This document shows positions 1 to 11,760 of a stretch of 64,000 bases of DNA, one piece after another. This stretch comes from Capitulum mitella (taxonomy: Eukaryota > Arthropoda > Thecostraca > Pollicipedomorpha > Pollicipedidae): the NCBI GenBank assembly GCA_030062745.1, contig CP099845.1, forward strand, positions 18,826,903-18,890,902, in the 5' to 3' direction. Both the position numbers and the translations under genes were made by a program. A model generated the notes under the pieces. That model did no database searches. It had not been told where the DNA came from and was given only the letters and a program-made list of their open reading frames with translations. Positions within the stretch are counted from its first letter, which is position 1; each line of letters begins with the position of its first letter.

Positions 1-1181
1 AGCCGCTCCAGCTTCTCCGGGTTCTGCGAGAGCGTCGCTGAGAACAGCAACTTCTGCAACGGCAGGTGCGGCGCGGCCAGCGCGGCGGCCGTGGCCGGGC
101 CGGCCGGCCGACGCGGCGGGCCGGCCGGGTCGGCGGCCGCCCGCTCCACGGCCGCCAGCCAGCCCGTCTCGGCCATCTCGATCACGCGGTCGGCCTCGTC
201 CACCACCAGGTAGCGCAGGTGCGCCAGCGAGAAGCCGTCCGTGCCGTCGATGTGGTCCATCAGGCGACCGGGCGTCGTGACGACGATGTCGGCGAGCGAG
301 AGCGGGCCGCGCGGCCCCGGCTCGACCAGGCGGCGCCGCTCGCGCGCCAGCGTGTCGCCGCCCAGCAAGCGCACGCTCAGCGCCTGGCCGGCGGCGTACT
401 GCCGGAACACGGCCGCCACCTGGGCGGCCAGTGCCTGCGTCGGCAGCACGACCAGCGCGCGCACGCGCCGCACCACCGAGTCGCGCAGCGCCTGCACCAG
501 CGGCAGCACGAACGCCAACGTCTTGCCGCTGCCGGTCGGCGCCGAGACGCAGAGGTCGCGCGGCGGCAGCGCCGCCGCCGCCGCGGCCAGCAGCTCGGGC
601 ACCACGGCCGCCTGCACCGGGAACAGCCGGCGCACGCCGAGCTCCCGCAGCCGCCGGCGCAGCTCGGGCGCCAGCTGCGGTACGGCGTCCAGCGGCGGCC
701 GTCGCTCGCCGATCAGGCTCGGTCGCGCCAGCCAGTTGGGCAGCACGCGGTGCACGGGCCGGCGGCCGGCGCGCTCCACCTCCTCCAGCACGGTGAAGCC
801 GCGCGCCGCCGCGCCGCCCCCGCCCTCGGCCGGCGCGTCGGACGCCGCCGACGGCTCGGCGTCGCTCGGCGACGCTTCATCCTCCGCGGCGGCGGCGCCG
901 GCGTCATCATCGTCGTCGTCGTCGTCATCGTCGGCATCGGTGGCGGCGGCGGCGGCTGCGTCGGTCGGCCGGTCCGACCCAGCGTCCCGGGCGTTGGCCG
1001 GGGGGCCGGGACTGGCCTGCCTGTCCGCGCCTTCTCCGGCGGCCCCTGCGCTCTGCAGAGAGCGGCGACCCCTGCGCGCGTTCAGGCGCCGCAGGATCTC
1101 CGCCTCCTGCTGGAGGCACCTGCTGGCGTCGTCTTCCGCCTCCACTGCCATGCTGGCAGCCGGCTGCAATGCAAGGCGCAT
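1..1181 (-). CDS. DDX51: DEAD-box ATP-dependent RNA helicase, DDX51/Dbp6 type (N-terminal part)
   Basis: An open frame runs on the minus strand from an ATG at 1181 to the window edge (about 393 codons, no intron seen). In order it shows an acidic low-complexity N-terminus with a run of ten Asp (about residue 81-90), a Q-motif-like LFPVQAAVV (about 187), Walker A APTGSGKT (about 214), motif Ia PTQALAAQ (about 249), TPGRLMDHIDGTDGFSL (about 304), motif II VDEADR (about 327) and motif III LLFSATLSQNPEKL near the edge. DEADR, the long insert after it and SATLxQNPEKL are typical of DDX51/Dbp6, a nucleolar helicase of 60S ribosomal subunit assembly. The second helicase domain lies outside the window. 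A TGA precedes ATG 1181 in frame; ATG 1151 (A at -3, G at +4) is an equally plausible start. Family assignment is confident; the start is not. Confidence 0.9.
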   Translation of the reverse strand, partial: MRLALQPAASMAVEAEDDASRCLQQEAEILRRLNARRGRRSLQSAGAAGEGADRQASPGPPANARDAGSDRPTDAAAAAATDADDDDDDDDDDAGAAAAEDEASPSDAEPSAASDAPAEGGGGAAARGFTVLEEVERAGRRPVHRVLPNWLARPSLIGERRPPLDAVPQLAPELRRRLRELGVRRLFPVQAAVVPELLAAAAAALPPRDLCVSAPTGSGKTLAFVLPLVQALRDSVVRRVRALVVLPTQALAAQVAAVFRQYAAGQALSVRLLGGDTLARERRRLVEPGPRGPLSLADIVVTTPGRLMDHIDGTDGFSLAHLRYLVVDEADRVIEMAETGWLAAVERAAADPAGPPRRPAGPATAAALAAPHLPLQKLLFSATLSQNPEKLER

Positions 1182-1239
1182 CCTCGTTCATATTGTCGCG
1201 TTGCTTTCGTTGGGGACGCGAATGCCGAGTTTCCATCTC

Positions 1240-3300
1240 GTGTAAACATCATGTGTTTTCCGAGTCCCATACTGACGTAAAAATCAGGATGATACCAGAA
1301 CATCCTTGGACAACCCTAGATCCACAGTATAGACAGCCGTTTGCCGTATCCAGGTAAATGTATGTCAATGGAAACAGATCAAAAATAACACTGGATTTTG
1401 TTTCCAGCAAACCAGAACTCACTTACCGGATTAAAGATCAAAGCTTGATTGCCAACGAACACAAAATGTCAACAAAACAATCCTCGATGTTAGTTATGTT
1501 GACCAGAAACCAATACAACTATTGCAAGTGAGGCTTTTTAATAAACGTCACGAATTCAACCAAAATGTGGTCATATACGTGTACCAAAACCTCGTAGCGC
1601 AAAACTGTGGCATTATGCATCCAGGAACAGCATGCCTAAAGCCACAGTACCAAAGGCAAGAAGTGCAAGAGTTTCCTGCATCAACTCTACTATATTTCAT
1701 GCCTTTCAACATATGCAATTATAGTTTTGTACCGTGACTGATTCATACACACAACTATTTCTGAATTAGGTAATAAAAGTCGAGAACATGACCTCATAAT
1801 GTAGTGTGTAGAAGACACGAGCCTTCTTCACCACCACACAATGTTTCCCAAATTTCGGGACGATTTCAGGTTTAGGTAACACCAGTTTCTGGAAAGATGA
1901 TTGCTAAAAAAAAATTACAAAACCAGGGTGCTTTTCGTAGGTACTCAGTACTGGCATAATTCACTGACTTTTTACCATAAAGTTCATGGAGGCATGTTCA
2001 ACTCTAGGACCCTTGCTCCCACAAGCACCCAACTATCTTATGAGGCTAAATGCAGGATAATCTCAGTAAAGGCCCAAGACAAATGGCAGACATCAGGATA
2101 GCATCCAGTATCAGAACCATGTGTTAGAAACAACGTTCACATATCTCCACCCAACTTTTTGTGGACTGCAAAATGAAGCAACCTAAATCTAGTAAGAAAA
2201 CACTTTTTGGTAGATTGCATTCATACATCCTGCTCTAGGTGAGACAGCTAACTGACCCATTTAAGGAACAATTGAGGCTGCTCCAAGAGTCTCACTGACC
2301 CCTGTGAGATGATTTTTTCACTGGGATATGGCCATATGATCAATCTAATTACATGGAACAGCATGGCAATTTCATTCCAGCAGTAGCACCACTGTGATGC
2401 AGTTCACCAGTCTGCTTCCACATTTCATGCATTAACATCATATTGATTACCTAAAAATATACAACCTACCGACTTGGCATCATGTTTTCTTACACTGTTA
2501 TCATCACACAGTGATGAAAACAGACAGCTTTCTTGACACCAAGAGAAACATTGGTTTACATACAAAAATGCACACAATGAGGACTAAACTTTTCAGCCAT
2601 ATGCCATCTTCAGGAGCAAACCAAAGTTCCTCCTGATATCAAAAAACTGTTCTGTTGTGTAATATAAATAAAAAATAACTGTTCATAAATATAATAATAT
2701 AAAAAACTGTTGTGACATAGGTGCAGGAGCCATGGAGCCAGGAAGCTCCAGCTACTCAAAAATTTTCAAAATTAAACACTGACCCTATGGGCAATCACTG
2801 GAAAGAACTGGCCTAAAATGACTGGAAAGAACTGCCCTCCCCCCCAACTGAAGACGAGTTTCTGTGCCCCTTGCTATTACTGTTCATAACTGTGCTCAGT
2901 CTCCAGGAGCCCATTAAGTCCATTGCAAGGATGGAAAAGGTGGGCCAACAGTAAGATTTTGACCGAGCGCTTCCTCTGACAGTAAATAATCATAATAGTG
3001 GTTGCATACAACGTAAAATACAATATTCATAGAAGCTACTTACGATTTCAGCCAAAAAACCCTGAAACACACATTATTTCCCCCCGAATAAATCGTGTTG
3101 TCACTGCCGTGCCAGCTGCCAGCCTCTCGCATCGGGATTTTTGGCATAGGGATTTTTGACATCTCCGCGTTAAATGGTTTGTTTGCATAAGATCTCAATG
3201 CTGATTGGTCGTCGGTAGGACCCGAAGTCCGATCAAGCGTAATAAAAAAGGGTTCAAAAATAAATAATATGCGATGTAAATTGTCTTCAAAATAAAAGTT
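1240..3300. other. AT-rich non-coding stretch upstream of the helicase
   Basis: No reading frame here looks like a known protein and no RNA gene was recognised. The 5' UTR and promoter of the helicase should lie in the first few hundred bases, but I see no TATA/Inr pair that I would call. Confidence 0.5.
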
Positions 3301-3304
3301 TGTA

Positions 3305-3410
3305 GTAGTAGTAATACTACTAATAACAACAACAACAACAACAACAACAATAATAATAATAATAATAATAATAGTAATAAATAACAATAATAATAGTTAT
3401 AATGAAAGTA
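3305..3410. repeat. (AAC)n/(AAT)n trinucleotide microsatellite
   Basis: A compound AAC then AAT repeat with scattered interruptions. The minus-strand frames through it are runs of Ile, Val, Tyr or Cys and are artefacts of the repeat. Confidence 0.9.
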
Positions 3411-3560
3411 AAAATATCACAAAAATGGAAAAGTGAAGTTGTAATTACAAAATCACAAAGAAAATAATAAAAGAGCAGTGAAATAGAATATCTGACAAAG
3501 AAATCATGGCAAAAACTGGAAAACATTAGCATGCAAAATAAAACAATAAATACAAATTCA

Positions 3561-3592
3561 CCTAACCTAACAGAGCAACCTAACCTAACCTA
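3561..3592. repeat. Short interstitial CCTAA repeats
   Basis: CCTAACCTAA and CCTAACCTAACCTAG flank a short spacer. CCTAA/TTAGG is the arthropod telomere unit, but only five or six copies are present, so this is at most a hint about the lineage. Confidence 0.5.
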
Positions 3593-3599
3593 GCTCAGC

Positions 3600-6500
3600 A
3601 TAACCCATGCTAATGTAATTTAAGGAATATTAAATGTCAAAATGTAATAATGCTGATACCAGATAACCCACCAATTATCACCAATATAGATATAACCAAT
3701 TATCCACTGTGGAATAATGTTGTTCTTTGTGAGCCAACTCCAGCATGGGTATACTGTATGGTACATTATTGTTACAATTTTGTTGTTATTTTAAAGAAAT
3801 TCAAACAGTAGAAAGTATGATCAGACACAGGATGACACACTTTTTACATTGGTAGCAATCATACAAAGAGTTATTTGGGATTTTGTCAGGCAGAAACTTA
3901 CCTTTAGCTAACAGGTCTTGTTTTCTGATGTTGCAAAATGCCAGAAAATACACACTGCAAAAATATTTTATGCTCCAAAACTTACACCTAGAATGCCAGC
4001 TTAAACCAATAACTGTTCGCAAAACTTTTGGTTCTGAAACAAAAATTACGCTGTAATGTTAAGAACAAAAACCAAATTTCCAACCCTTATCCTTTGTTAA
4101 CTTTATTAAGTTACCACATGACCAAAAAAAATGAGCAGCCCACAAAATGGAGCATCCTAGACAAAATGTGTACATATCAATGGTGAAACATGTGCTCCTG
4201 GCCATATATTATACTCTACATGAAGAGAAAGTGTGGAAACATGAGATAAGTGCATCGCCGGAATTTTACACCACCCATCCTACTCTTCAACCGTCCCACC
4301 ATCCAAGCACAAAAATTTGCGGTTAAATGCCACCATCACAAGAATGCCAATAATGCAGTGGTACACGTCAACACATGGCGGAGAAAAGGCAGTATAAGTG
4401 GCTGGTCACCTACCCGTTTCACCACCACAGACCTTGGCGTCACTCCTTACGATCTCTCGATTTCAGACGTGCACATCCATGCAGGAGCTTCCACAACTTC
4501 ACTTGTTGAGACTCTCGCGAAGCGTTTGTCCATACGTCACAGGACACGACTTTCGCTATTCGTCTCATCTTCGCCAGAATCGGTTTTTGGTATGAGCCAG
4601 CAGCTGGTAAATCTGCTCCCAAATCCAAGATTTCGGAAATTTTTGTATTGGCCTTATGGGGAAAAACGACTGGTTCCCACTTTTTCTGGATGCTCCTACT
4701 CCCCCGTAAGCTGCGTTGTGCTTGTGCATCTTGTCGCGAAAAGGGCCAAAAAAACGTTCACCAGATTTTGCAGTGACTGCTTGGTGTTTACCCGAGGAGC
4801 TCAACTTCATATACTTTTGGTATGGAGTTTTCCTTACCAAAGGAAATCATTGGTATTGAATTTCAAATCAGTATCTTGATCCGTTCATGGTTTTTTTTTT
4901 AGAAAACAAAGTACTTTAAATCCGTGATCAGTGCCACATTTTGGGGCTCGAGAAATTTATTTTTCCATGCCAAAATTTGTTTCAATTCAACACCCATGGT
5001 TTACCCCATCAGAAATTCTTGTATTTCACTTTATCACGACAGGAAATGGATTGACGTCGGAGCTGGTTGACGTCGAGAGGAAGCACCCGTTAGGACCCCT
5101 ATAGGAATAGGGCCCCGGACTGAGTTTCGGGATATTGATGATCGGGACCAACGGGAGAGTTTATATCGAAATACAGTTGCGTCAGAAGACTGGATACGTG
5201 TGGTACGACCTTCCGCGGTGGTCAGTCAGCACCAATTACTTTTTCGTGAGTTAGGCCTCACAGGCTCTTAGGCTGACGCGTCCGGAGTTTTGCGTCCATT
5301 GTTGTTTCTCATCAGGCGTCTGTGACGGCCATATATTTTACTCTCATCCGTCTTCGGCCTGAGCCGGTGAGGGTCATATATCCTGCTCACCGCAAACGCG
5401 GGTCTCACTCGGACATCGACCGGCCGTAACGGAACACGATCGGTGCCACTTACCCCATTTGCTTCGACAGCCCCCTTCCTTCCGCCCTCCCCGCCTCATT
5501 TGTTGTCGGCGTCAAACCCTGCGTATCCCCATTTTCTGGGCAATTCCAATAACTGTGGCATAACCGTTCTTTAACTTTGCTTATCGCCATTTCAGCAAAG
5601 CTCCGATTTCTGGAAAAGGCTCGGTCAAAATCGCACAACAAAGAAGGGTACGTTCCATAAACGCCTCATGTTCCAAATATTTATAGAGACTCGAAACCCC
5701 GGCTAGAGGCAGCGGCGCCATGACGTCATCCATTTGGCATCTGGTTCCGGCCATTACCGAAGACAACTGATTGCACGTCAAGCCATTCCTATAACCGGTG
5801 CCACTGAATGGGAGGGCGGCGCTTTACAGCACGCCTAGACCGTCACACCACGGGAACAACTAAGCATGGAGCCAAGGAACGGAAATGCTATCAAGAGACA
5901 GCATTGATTATACAAATGTGATACAAGGAATAGGATCGCAAACAGTCAGAACGACGTAACCAAATGCAGGCTTCCCCTTGCAAGCGGGGAGCCGGAAATC
6001 TGAAAGTCCGTTTCAATAATGTCATGCTTTGCCTCAGTCCAACTGTGCGACATGCAGGGCCTGGGCAGGAGCGTATCCTAAATGTTCGGAAACAGGTACG
6101 GTTATAAAAAGGGTAGCACACATACCCCAGAATCCAAATTTTCCCAAAAAATGAAACAAAGCATAAAAGAAACAGCAGAAGAGGCATGCACTACTCAGTC
6201 CTATTGGGATCCGCGTCTCCTTATACGTGGATTTCCACTGTCATGCAGTATAATGTACTCGATCTGAACTTTCTTGAAGCGCATCATTATTTAAACGTGA
6301 CAACGTAATGGCCCCGAAAGTATTCCACCCAGAATTCGGATACACGCATACCTGTGGACTTACCCCCTGTAGCGCGCTTCTGCACTCCCCTGTATAATGT
6401 TAGACATGAAAAATGCTTTAAATGCAAAGAACGTAGGAATTTTTATTTGCTTCATAATCTACGTTAAGACTTCTGTGTTTTTCTGTTTCCAACCAACGGC

Positions 6501-7500
6501 TGATGGAGAGGCTCTAAATTAGCATAAAATTGGGCATGTATAGCTTGACATCGACAGCAGTTGTTTATTCCTATCCTATAGGATGAGAAGAGGCATGAAT
6601 AATCCAGTGCTTACTGGCCCCCATGCCCCATCCCTTGGAAGCTTTCTAGATTGACACCATGGGTGTGGTTGGGAATGGATGCCGCACCAAGTGCCTTTAA
6701 CAGAATCACTGTCAGTTACATCGTCGTATGGTGTTGGAACTTGCTATCCGGCTTGTTTCAGATTTTGCCGATCTTGTCATTATTCAGTCGAACGCAACAT
6801 CTTTATTTCCATACAATTGGGCCAAGACCAGACTTCACAAGAATATGTATATGATCCGAAGTACACTAATATCTGTCGTCTCTGATTTCATGTCTATGCT
6901 CCATGTCATCTCAAAGCTGACTCGGAAAAAACCGCCTCAGGGCGAATAAAAAACGCTACATGTAGCCAGAGACGGTAGAGGAGCCCAAATAAAATAATGT
7001 GTACTTTGTTTCTAGATATAAGTGACTTGGTTGCAAAGATCGGCTTGCCTTGATGCGATGAAGGTGTGACGGACTAACGCCAACCACTTACGAAGCCCGA
7101 TCAACACACTGACGGGGTGTAGGAAAGAATTCCCGGGATGCAGTGGACAGTAAAGCCAATGAGACGAAAAAACTCCCTTTTGAGTTATTTTATGAGTCCG
7201 TCGTGACATTTTTACTCCGTTGTTGATGACTAAGCTTTTTTCGTTGTTTACGCAAGTAAAACGAGTCAATGATGTTATAAAAGCCCAAATATTTCGCCAC
7301 GACCTGATATGTTTTCGTCAATGGGGTCAGTGGCTGGGAAGCAAGGTAACTAACAAACCTTAAGGAACGTAAAAGAGGCGCCATCTGCAAAAATAATTTT
7401 GTGATTGGTAATACGAGCATATAATACATATAATAATACATATAATACATATAGCATATAAGTATGAAGGAGTTTTAATGGAGTAATATTCCAAGACAGA
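3600..7500. other. Intergenic sequence without recognisable genes
   Basis: I found no domain, splice-framed exon or RNA gene. An open frame at 4250-4879 (+, 209 codons) has no recognisable motif, and its complement is also partly open. A perfect CRE-like palindrome TGACGTCA lies at 5721-5728, with no gene beside it that I can name. Confidence 0.4.
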
Positions 7501-7554
7501 CATTCAGGATGATAAGAAAAAAACACATTCCCACTCACCGACCCTCGCTCCCAC

Positions 7555-7695
7555 ACACACTCGCGCGCACACGCAAACGCACACGCACACGCATAAGTAC
7601 ATGCATACGCATACGCATACGCACACGCACACGCGCACGCAGACGCATAAATACATGCATACGCATACGCATACGCACACGCACACGCACACACA
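7555..7695. repeat. CACACG/CATACG hexamer array with higher-order structure
   Basis: Hexamers ending in ACGC alternate between CACACG and CATACG blocks. A compound unit of about 54 bp (CATAA, GTACATG or ATACATG, CATACG x3, CACACG x2-3) occurs twice. All frames on both strands are open through it, so the long Arg/Thr- or Cys/Val-rich frames are not genes. Confidence 0.85.
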
Positions 7696-7699
7696 AGCC

Positions 7700-9200
7700 A
7701 ACACGAGCCAAGAAAACAAATGAAAAAGCTAGCCAGCGGAAACGTAGAGCAGTATTTCAAAGCAAGCTCCCATATAGAGCTAATGGAAACCTTCCCGCAT
7801 GCTTCATTCACGCCAGCCTCCTGTTTGATTTTTTCTTGGACGAGTCAAGACAAGTCTGTGTAAGAATCCAGGCGTATGGTATCCCAGAGTGTGCTGTGTG
7901 GTGCGGCGCCTGTGGGTCGGTGTGATGTTAGGGTGCGGCATGATACCATTTTTGGGTAAATTCATAACTCTCGGCGAATTTTCCCGTGCTTTCTATCAGG
8001 CTGGTCATGTATACCACATCTATTTTCATTTCAACTATCGAAACACCCAGCCCATTTTAATTTAAAATGTTTTGTTTCGACGTATTTAAGCCATTTTCCT
8101 TTTGCACTAAACCAGACGCTTCAGGTGGTCTGAGCGTGCCAGTGGCAGTGAGTCATCAAAAATATCTATGAAACAGTTTTATTCTTCTCTGAAAGCGCCA
8201 GGAGCCAGCGGTATGGGTCAGAGTTCTAAAAATATGTCCCGTTGCCCTGAAGCTAGGACTAAATATTGGGACGCGTCCGGACTTCACCTGTATTTTATTA
8301 AAGGGTGAATGTTGGATTGTCAGCGATTGGACAGGTGTGAACAAAAACGGCAATGTCGATTTAACCCACCACAAACTGGTTCCGACGCCAGCAGCACCCC
8401 ATACTTATTATCTGGACTTGGCTACTTGCATTCACGAAACTGTTCCACTACCTGCAAGATGGTTCTGAATTACATTTAGATTCGGGCGTATTCATCTCCC
8501 TGGTGGTTAGTCAAAGACGGCTAATGCCGATGATTTAGGGCCTCTTTTGATTGGTTATTATAAAAATGCCTGATAAGCAACTGCAAAATTTCGGATATAA
8601 AAATATTTCAATCATTTCGTTTTAATAATGTTCCTTCGGTATTGCTCTTGATGTGGGAACTGTAATGGTAAACATGCGCTCAGCAGACAATCACTTTGTC
8701 GTTGGGTGCATAAATTCACGTTCATGGAACGGTGCACAGTCTGAATGGTTCAGCCCTGGGCAAGGCTACTGACTCGGGAAGACCAAAATCTCAAAGACCT
8801 CCAGCTAACATCAGTAGCGCGGAGCCCGACAAAATCCTTTCGCCGTCACTGTCAAGGCTCGAGCTGTCCAGGAATGGTTAGTGTCTAACATTCTGAAAAA
8901 GAGCTTGAGACTACACCCATGTCACATAGGTGTGTTCCATAAACTTGAATCCCAAGACATAGAGAAAAGGATGACGATATGTCAGTGGTTCACAAACACA
9001 CTCGAGCAAAAACCAGTCTGTGCTGACGATCTATGAGCACCCCGACAAAGCAAAAGTTTTCAACGACCACCTTGTTCTATTACGCCATAAAATCAATACT
9101 AAGCGGGCCAATACATGAGTTTGACAACTGAAACCCGCAACACATCAACCAAACCCAGGAATTTACGAAACGTCCTCGCAGCAGAGTCACTTCTTAGAAC
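7700..9200. other. Intergenic sequence, nothing recognised
   Basis: No coding frame, repeat family or RNA gene was recognised between the hexamer array and the 3' region of the serine protease. Confidence 0.4.
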
Positions 9201-9210
9201 ATACCAGATT

Positions 9211-9216
9211 TTTATT
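9211..9216 (-). terminator. Candidate poly(A) signal AATAAA for the serine protease
   Basis: TTTATT on the plus strand reads AATAAA on the minus strand about 210 bases downstream of the protease stop codon. It sits at a plausible distance, but the hexamer alone is weak evidence. Confidence 0.4.
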
Positions 9217-9424
9217 TTTCCTCATCTTGGCACATCTTGGTCTGTCCAAAAGTTTCCAACGCCACTGCCACATTTCAAACCTGCGCAGTTCTTTCCAGCT
9301 GTGCGCATTGTTCAGCTATACCTAGTCATCCAACCAATGTTGGATTCTGTTCAGCCTTCTCTGACTTTAGTTGCACAGTTCCCTTTATCACTTCACCCTG
9401 GGAGGAAACTCGAAGGACCTTCCG

Positions 9425-10318
9425 TCAAAAATAATCGGAATTCCGGAAGGCAGCTGCCGGCTTCAGCTGCTCCGTGATCCAGTCGGTGTACTGGCTGAGG
9501 TCGGTGTAGAGGCCGGGCAGCTCGCTGTCGCCACAGCCGCGGCCGCTCGAGATGACGCCCACCAGGCGCTGCTGGCCGGCCGCGCCCACCGCCAGTGGGC
9601 CGCCCGAGTCGGCGCGGCAGGCGTCCCGACCGCCGCCGCTCAGGTCGGCCGCGCACAGCAGGCGGCCGCCGAAGCCGCCCGGGTACAGCTGACGCACCAG
9701 CGAGTCCTCGGCCGCGCCGTCCAGGTGTCGGCGCTCGCACTCGGCGGCGTCCGTCAGCGTGACGGCCGCCTCGAGCAGCACCGGCGACGGCCGCCCGCCG
9801 AACTCGGTCAGGCCCCAGCCGGCCACCTCGGCGCGCTGGCCGGGCCGCGCCGTGCCCAGCCGGGCCGGCGCCTGCGGCACGGCCGCCGACAGCGTCAGCA
9901 CGGCCAGGTCGTGCTGCAGCCGCAGCCGCTGCGGGTGCACGGCGGTGTGCAGCACGCCCCGCTCGGCGTGCTCGCCGTCGGCGGTCGTGCCGAGCCGGGT
10001 CTCGCCCAGCCGCACCACGAGCCGTTCGGTCGGCTGGGTGGCCACGCAGTGGGCGGCCGTCAGCACGTGGATACTGCTGAGCAGCGAGCCGCCGCAGAGC
10101 CACCTGACGGTGTCGTCCTGCTGGCGCACGCCCAGCAGCGCGATGAACGTCCACTTGCGGTCCCGCAGCTCGGCCGGAACCTCGACTCCTTGCGCTACCG
10201 CGGTAGGGAGGTCCGGCCCTGAATGGACCCCCGGCACGCTATCCAACCTCGGCGGCCTCGCCAGCAGGGCTGGAGACACGGCCACCGCGGCCAGCAGGAG
10301 AGCACGGAGCGGTGCCAT
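9425..10318 (-). CDS. Secreted trypsin-like serine protease (S1 family), single exon
   Basis: A complete 297-codon frame. Residues 1 to about 20 (MAPLRALLLAAVAVSPALLA) form a signal peptide, so the product should be secreted. The chymotrypsin-fold triad is present: His90 in LTAAHC, Asp137 in HDLAVL, Ser238 in DSGGP. Asp232 sits six residues before Ser238, the position that gives trypsin-like Arg/Lys specificity. Cys75/Cys91 match the conserved His-loop disulphide, and Cys234 and Cys262 also fit the S1 pattern. The Trp usual just after Ser214 (chymotrypsin numbering) appears to be Ser. The zymogen cleavage site is odd: instead of R-IVGG the aligned segment reads AVAQGVEVP (about 40-48). No clip or other accessory domain is seen. 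The gene is very GC-rich and has its own TATA/Inr promoter. Substrate and physiological role (digestion, immunity or other) cannot be told. Confidence 0.9.
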   Translation of the reverse strand: MAPLRALLLAAVAVSPALLARPPRLDSVPGVHSGPDLPTAVAQGVEVPAELRDRKWTFIALLGVRQQDDTVRWLCGGSLLSSIHVLTAAHCVATQPTERLVVRLGETRLGTTADGEHAERGVLHTAVHPQRLRLQHDLAVLTLSAAVPQAPARLGTARPGQRAEVAGWGLTEFGGRPSPVLLEAAVTLTDAAECERRHLDGAAEDSLVRQLYPGGFGGRLLCAADLSGGGRDACRADSGGPLAVGAAGQQRLVGVISSGRGCGDSELPGLYTDLSQYTDWITEQLKPAAAFRNSDYF

Positions 10319-10333
10319 GACGACACCAGCAGC

Positions 10334-10368
10334 ACTGATGCCCGCTGACCGCGGCGGGCTCTTTTATG
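10334..10368 (-). promoter_or_regulatory. TATA box and initiator of the serine protease
   Basis: On the minus strand CATAAAAG occupies 10368-10361 and TCAGT, the arthropod initiator consensus, occupies 10338-10334. If the A at 10336 is +1, the TATA starts at about -31, the canonical spacing. The predicted 5' UTR to ATG 10318 is only 17 bases. Confidence 0.75.
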
Positions 10369-10979
10369 ATGTGGCCGACCGCGTTCCACGGACCAGTGCC
10401 GAGCCGCCCCGGCCGCCGCCGGCGGGCAAATGCCGGAAAGTACGGACACCTGAACGATGGGCATCGCTGACATTCCATTGGTCGGCTCGGAACAGTGAGG
10501 CTGCTGCTCCAAGTACTGATTACCTGTCCGCGGAACTACTACCTCCGCCTCCGGGCGCCGCAGACGACGTGGAAAACCCTACAGCAGCCTCCGAGCGTCT
10601 CGGAACACGACACGTCGTAACCTCAACATGCGCAACAGCGCCCCGCGGACTCCACTGTCATCGTTTCGCGGAATGCGAGCTGCAAAATGTCGGCGGCACG
10701 GTGACTCATCGTCCGGCAGGTGACGGACGTCGGCAGAATGGAAGGATTCGGGGAAGGGAGACGACGCTGCGGGCGGGTCTCGCACCGTCGGGACACATGT
10801 TTTGAAGTGAGATGGCTAACCTGAAGCCTGTAGCCAAACAACCAAACCGAACCAAGCTCATTTCACGCCTAGAGCAGTTTGCTCCGGAAACAATGAATTA
10901 AACTTCTATGCTTGACCATAGGTAGGTAGGCAGTTCTGTACTTACCCATGTTAATCAGCAGCATAGCCAGGAGGTTCTA

Positions 10980-11760
10980 AGAGTCCTGGAACCTCCGCCC
11001 CGAAATTTTTCGGCCCACGAAGGGGCCCCTCTGGCATTTGCCTAAACAAGCCTCCTGGCCGGGAAAGGCAAACTCATAACCCATTCCTCCGCAAAGGACC
11101 CCTAGACCCCAGGAAAAAACATTTTGGACAGGTAGCGGGGTGCCCCTGACCGGGAAAGGAAACTGGGGCCCCGGCATACGTCTACCAAAAGGCGAGTACC
11201 GTAAAGGATATTCCTCTGCAAAGGAGTCGCCAGCCAGGAAAGGTCCTCCTGCCATGGGATGGCGTCACTGTGTCGGAAAGACCATAAAGGGGCCCCGGTA
11301 TTGCCTAAAGGGCTCCCCGCCGTGGCTGGGAAAGGCAAATGCACTCCACTGCGAAGGGCCCCAGACCCCAGGCAAACACCCCTCTGGCAGGAAGCGGGGA
11401 GCCCCCTGATCGGAAAAGGTAATTCCCCCGGCATGTACCTGCCAAAAGGCATATGCGAGAACAAGGAAAGATGCTCCTCTGCACAGGAATCACCAGCCAG
11501 GAAAGGTCCGCCTTCTACAGATGGTAAAGATATGTCGGGAAGGGGACTCAGTGACTTAACGTAAGCCAAGGGCCCTTGGAGTCTTGCCATCCCAATTTTA
11601 GAAATTCCTGGCATGGGTAGAGAATCCCCTGGGCCGGGCCCCAACGTCCACTGATTTGGAAAGGCCAGGGATCCGGTTAAGCAAAGGCAGTTCCTGGCAG
11701 GAAAGATATTTCTGCCCTGGAATGGCACAACAGTGCCGGGCATTATAGTGGCGTAACTAG
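10980..11760. repeat. Degenerate long-period repeat, GGCCC/CAGG-rich
   Basis: Phrases such as GCCAGGAAAGGTCC, CCTCTGCAAAGG and GGCCCCGGCAT recur with a period of roughly 270 bases (compare 11030-11250 with 11295-11520). Spurious open frames on both strands follow the repeat. Its origin is unknown. Confidence 0.6.

Noticed and set aside
66-1280. Long plus-strand frames of 404 and 334 codons
   Set aside because: They are antisense to the helicase. The minus frame carries all DEAD-box motifs, and the plus frames are Arg/Ala/Ser-rich by-products of GC-rich third positions.
4250-4879. 209-codon plus-strand frame
   Set aside because: No domain, no supporting splice or promoter signals, and the opposite strand is also partly open. 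Kept only as a remark.
7509-7925. 138-codon frame through the hexamer array
   Set aside because: Arg/Thr repeat translation of a microsatellite.
9371-10805. Plus-strand frames of 283 and 348 codons opposite the serine protease
   Set aside because: Complement of a GC-rich gene with an intact catalytic triad; no domain of their own.
11102-11743. 213-codon minus-strand frame
   Set aside because: Runs along a degenerate repeat; both strands are similarly open and no family is recognisable.
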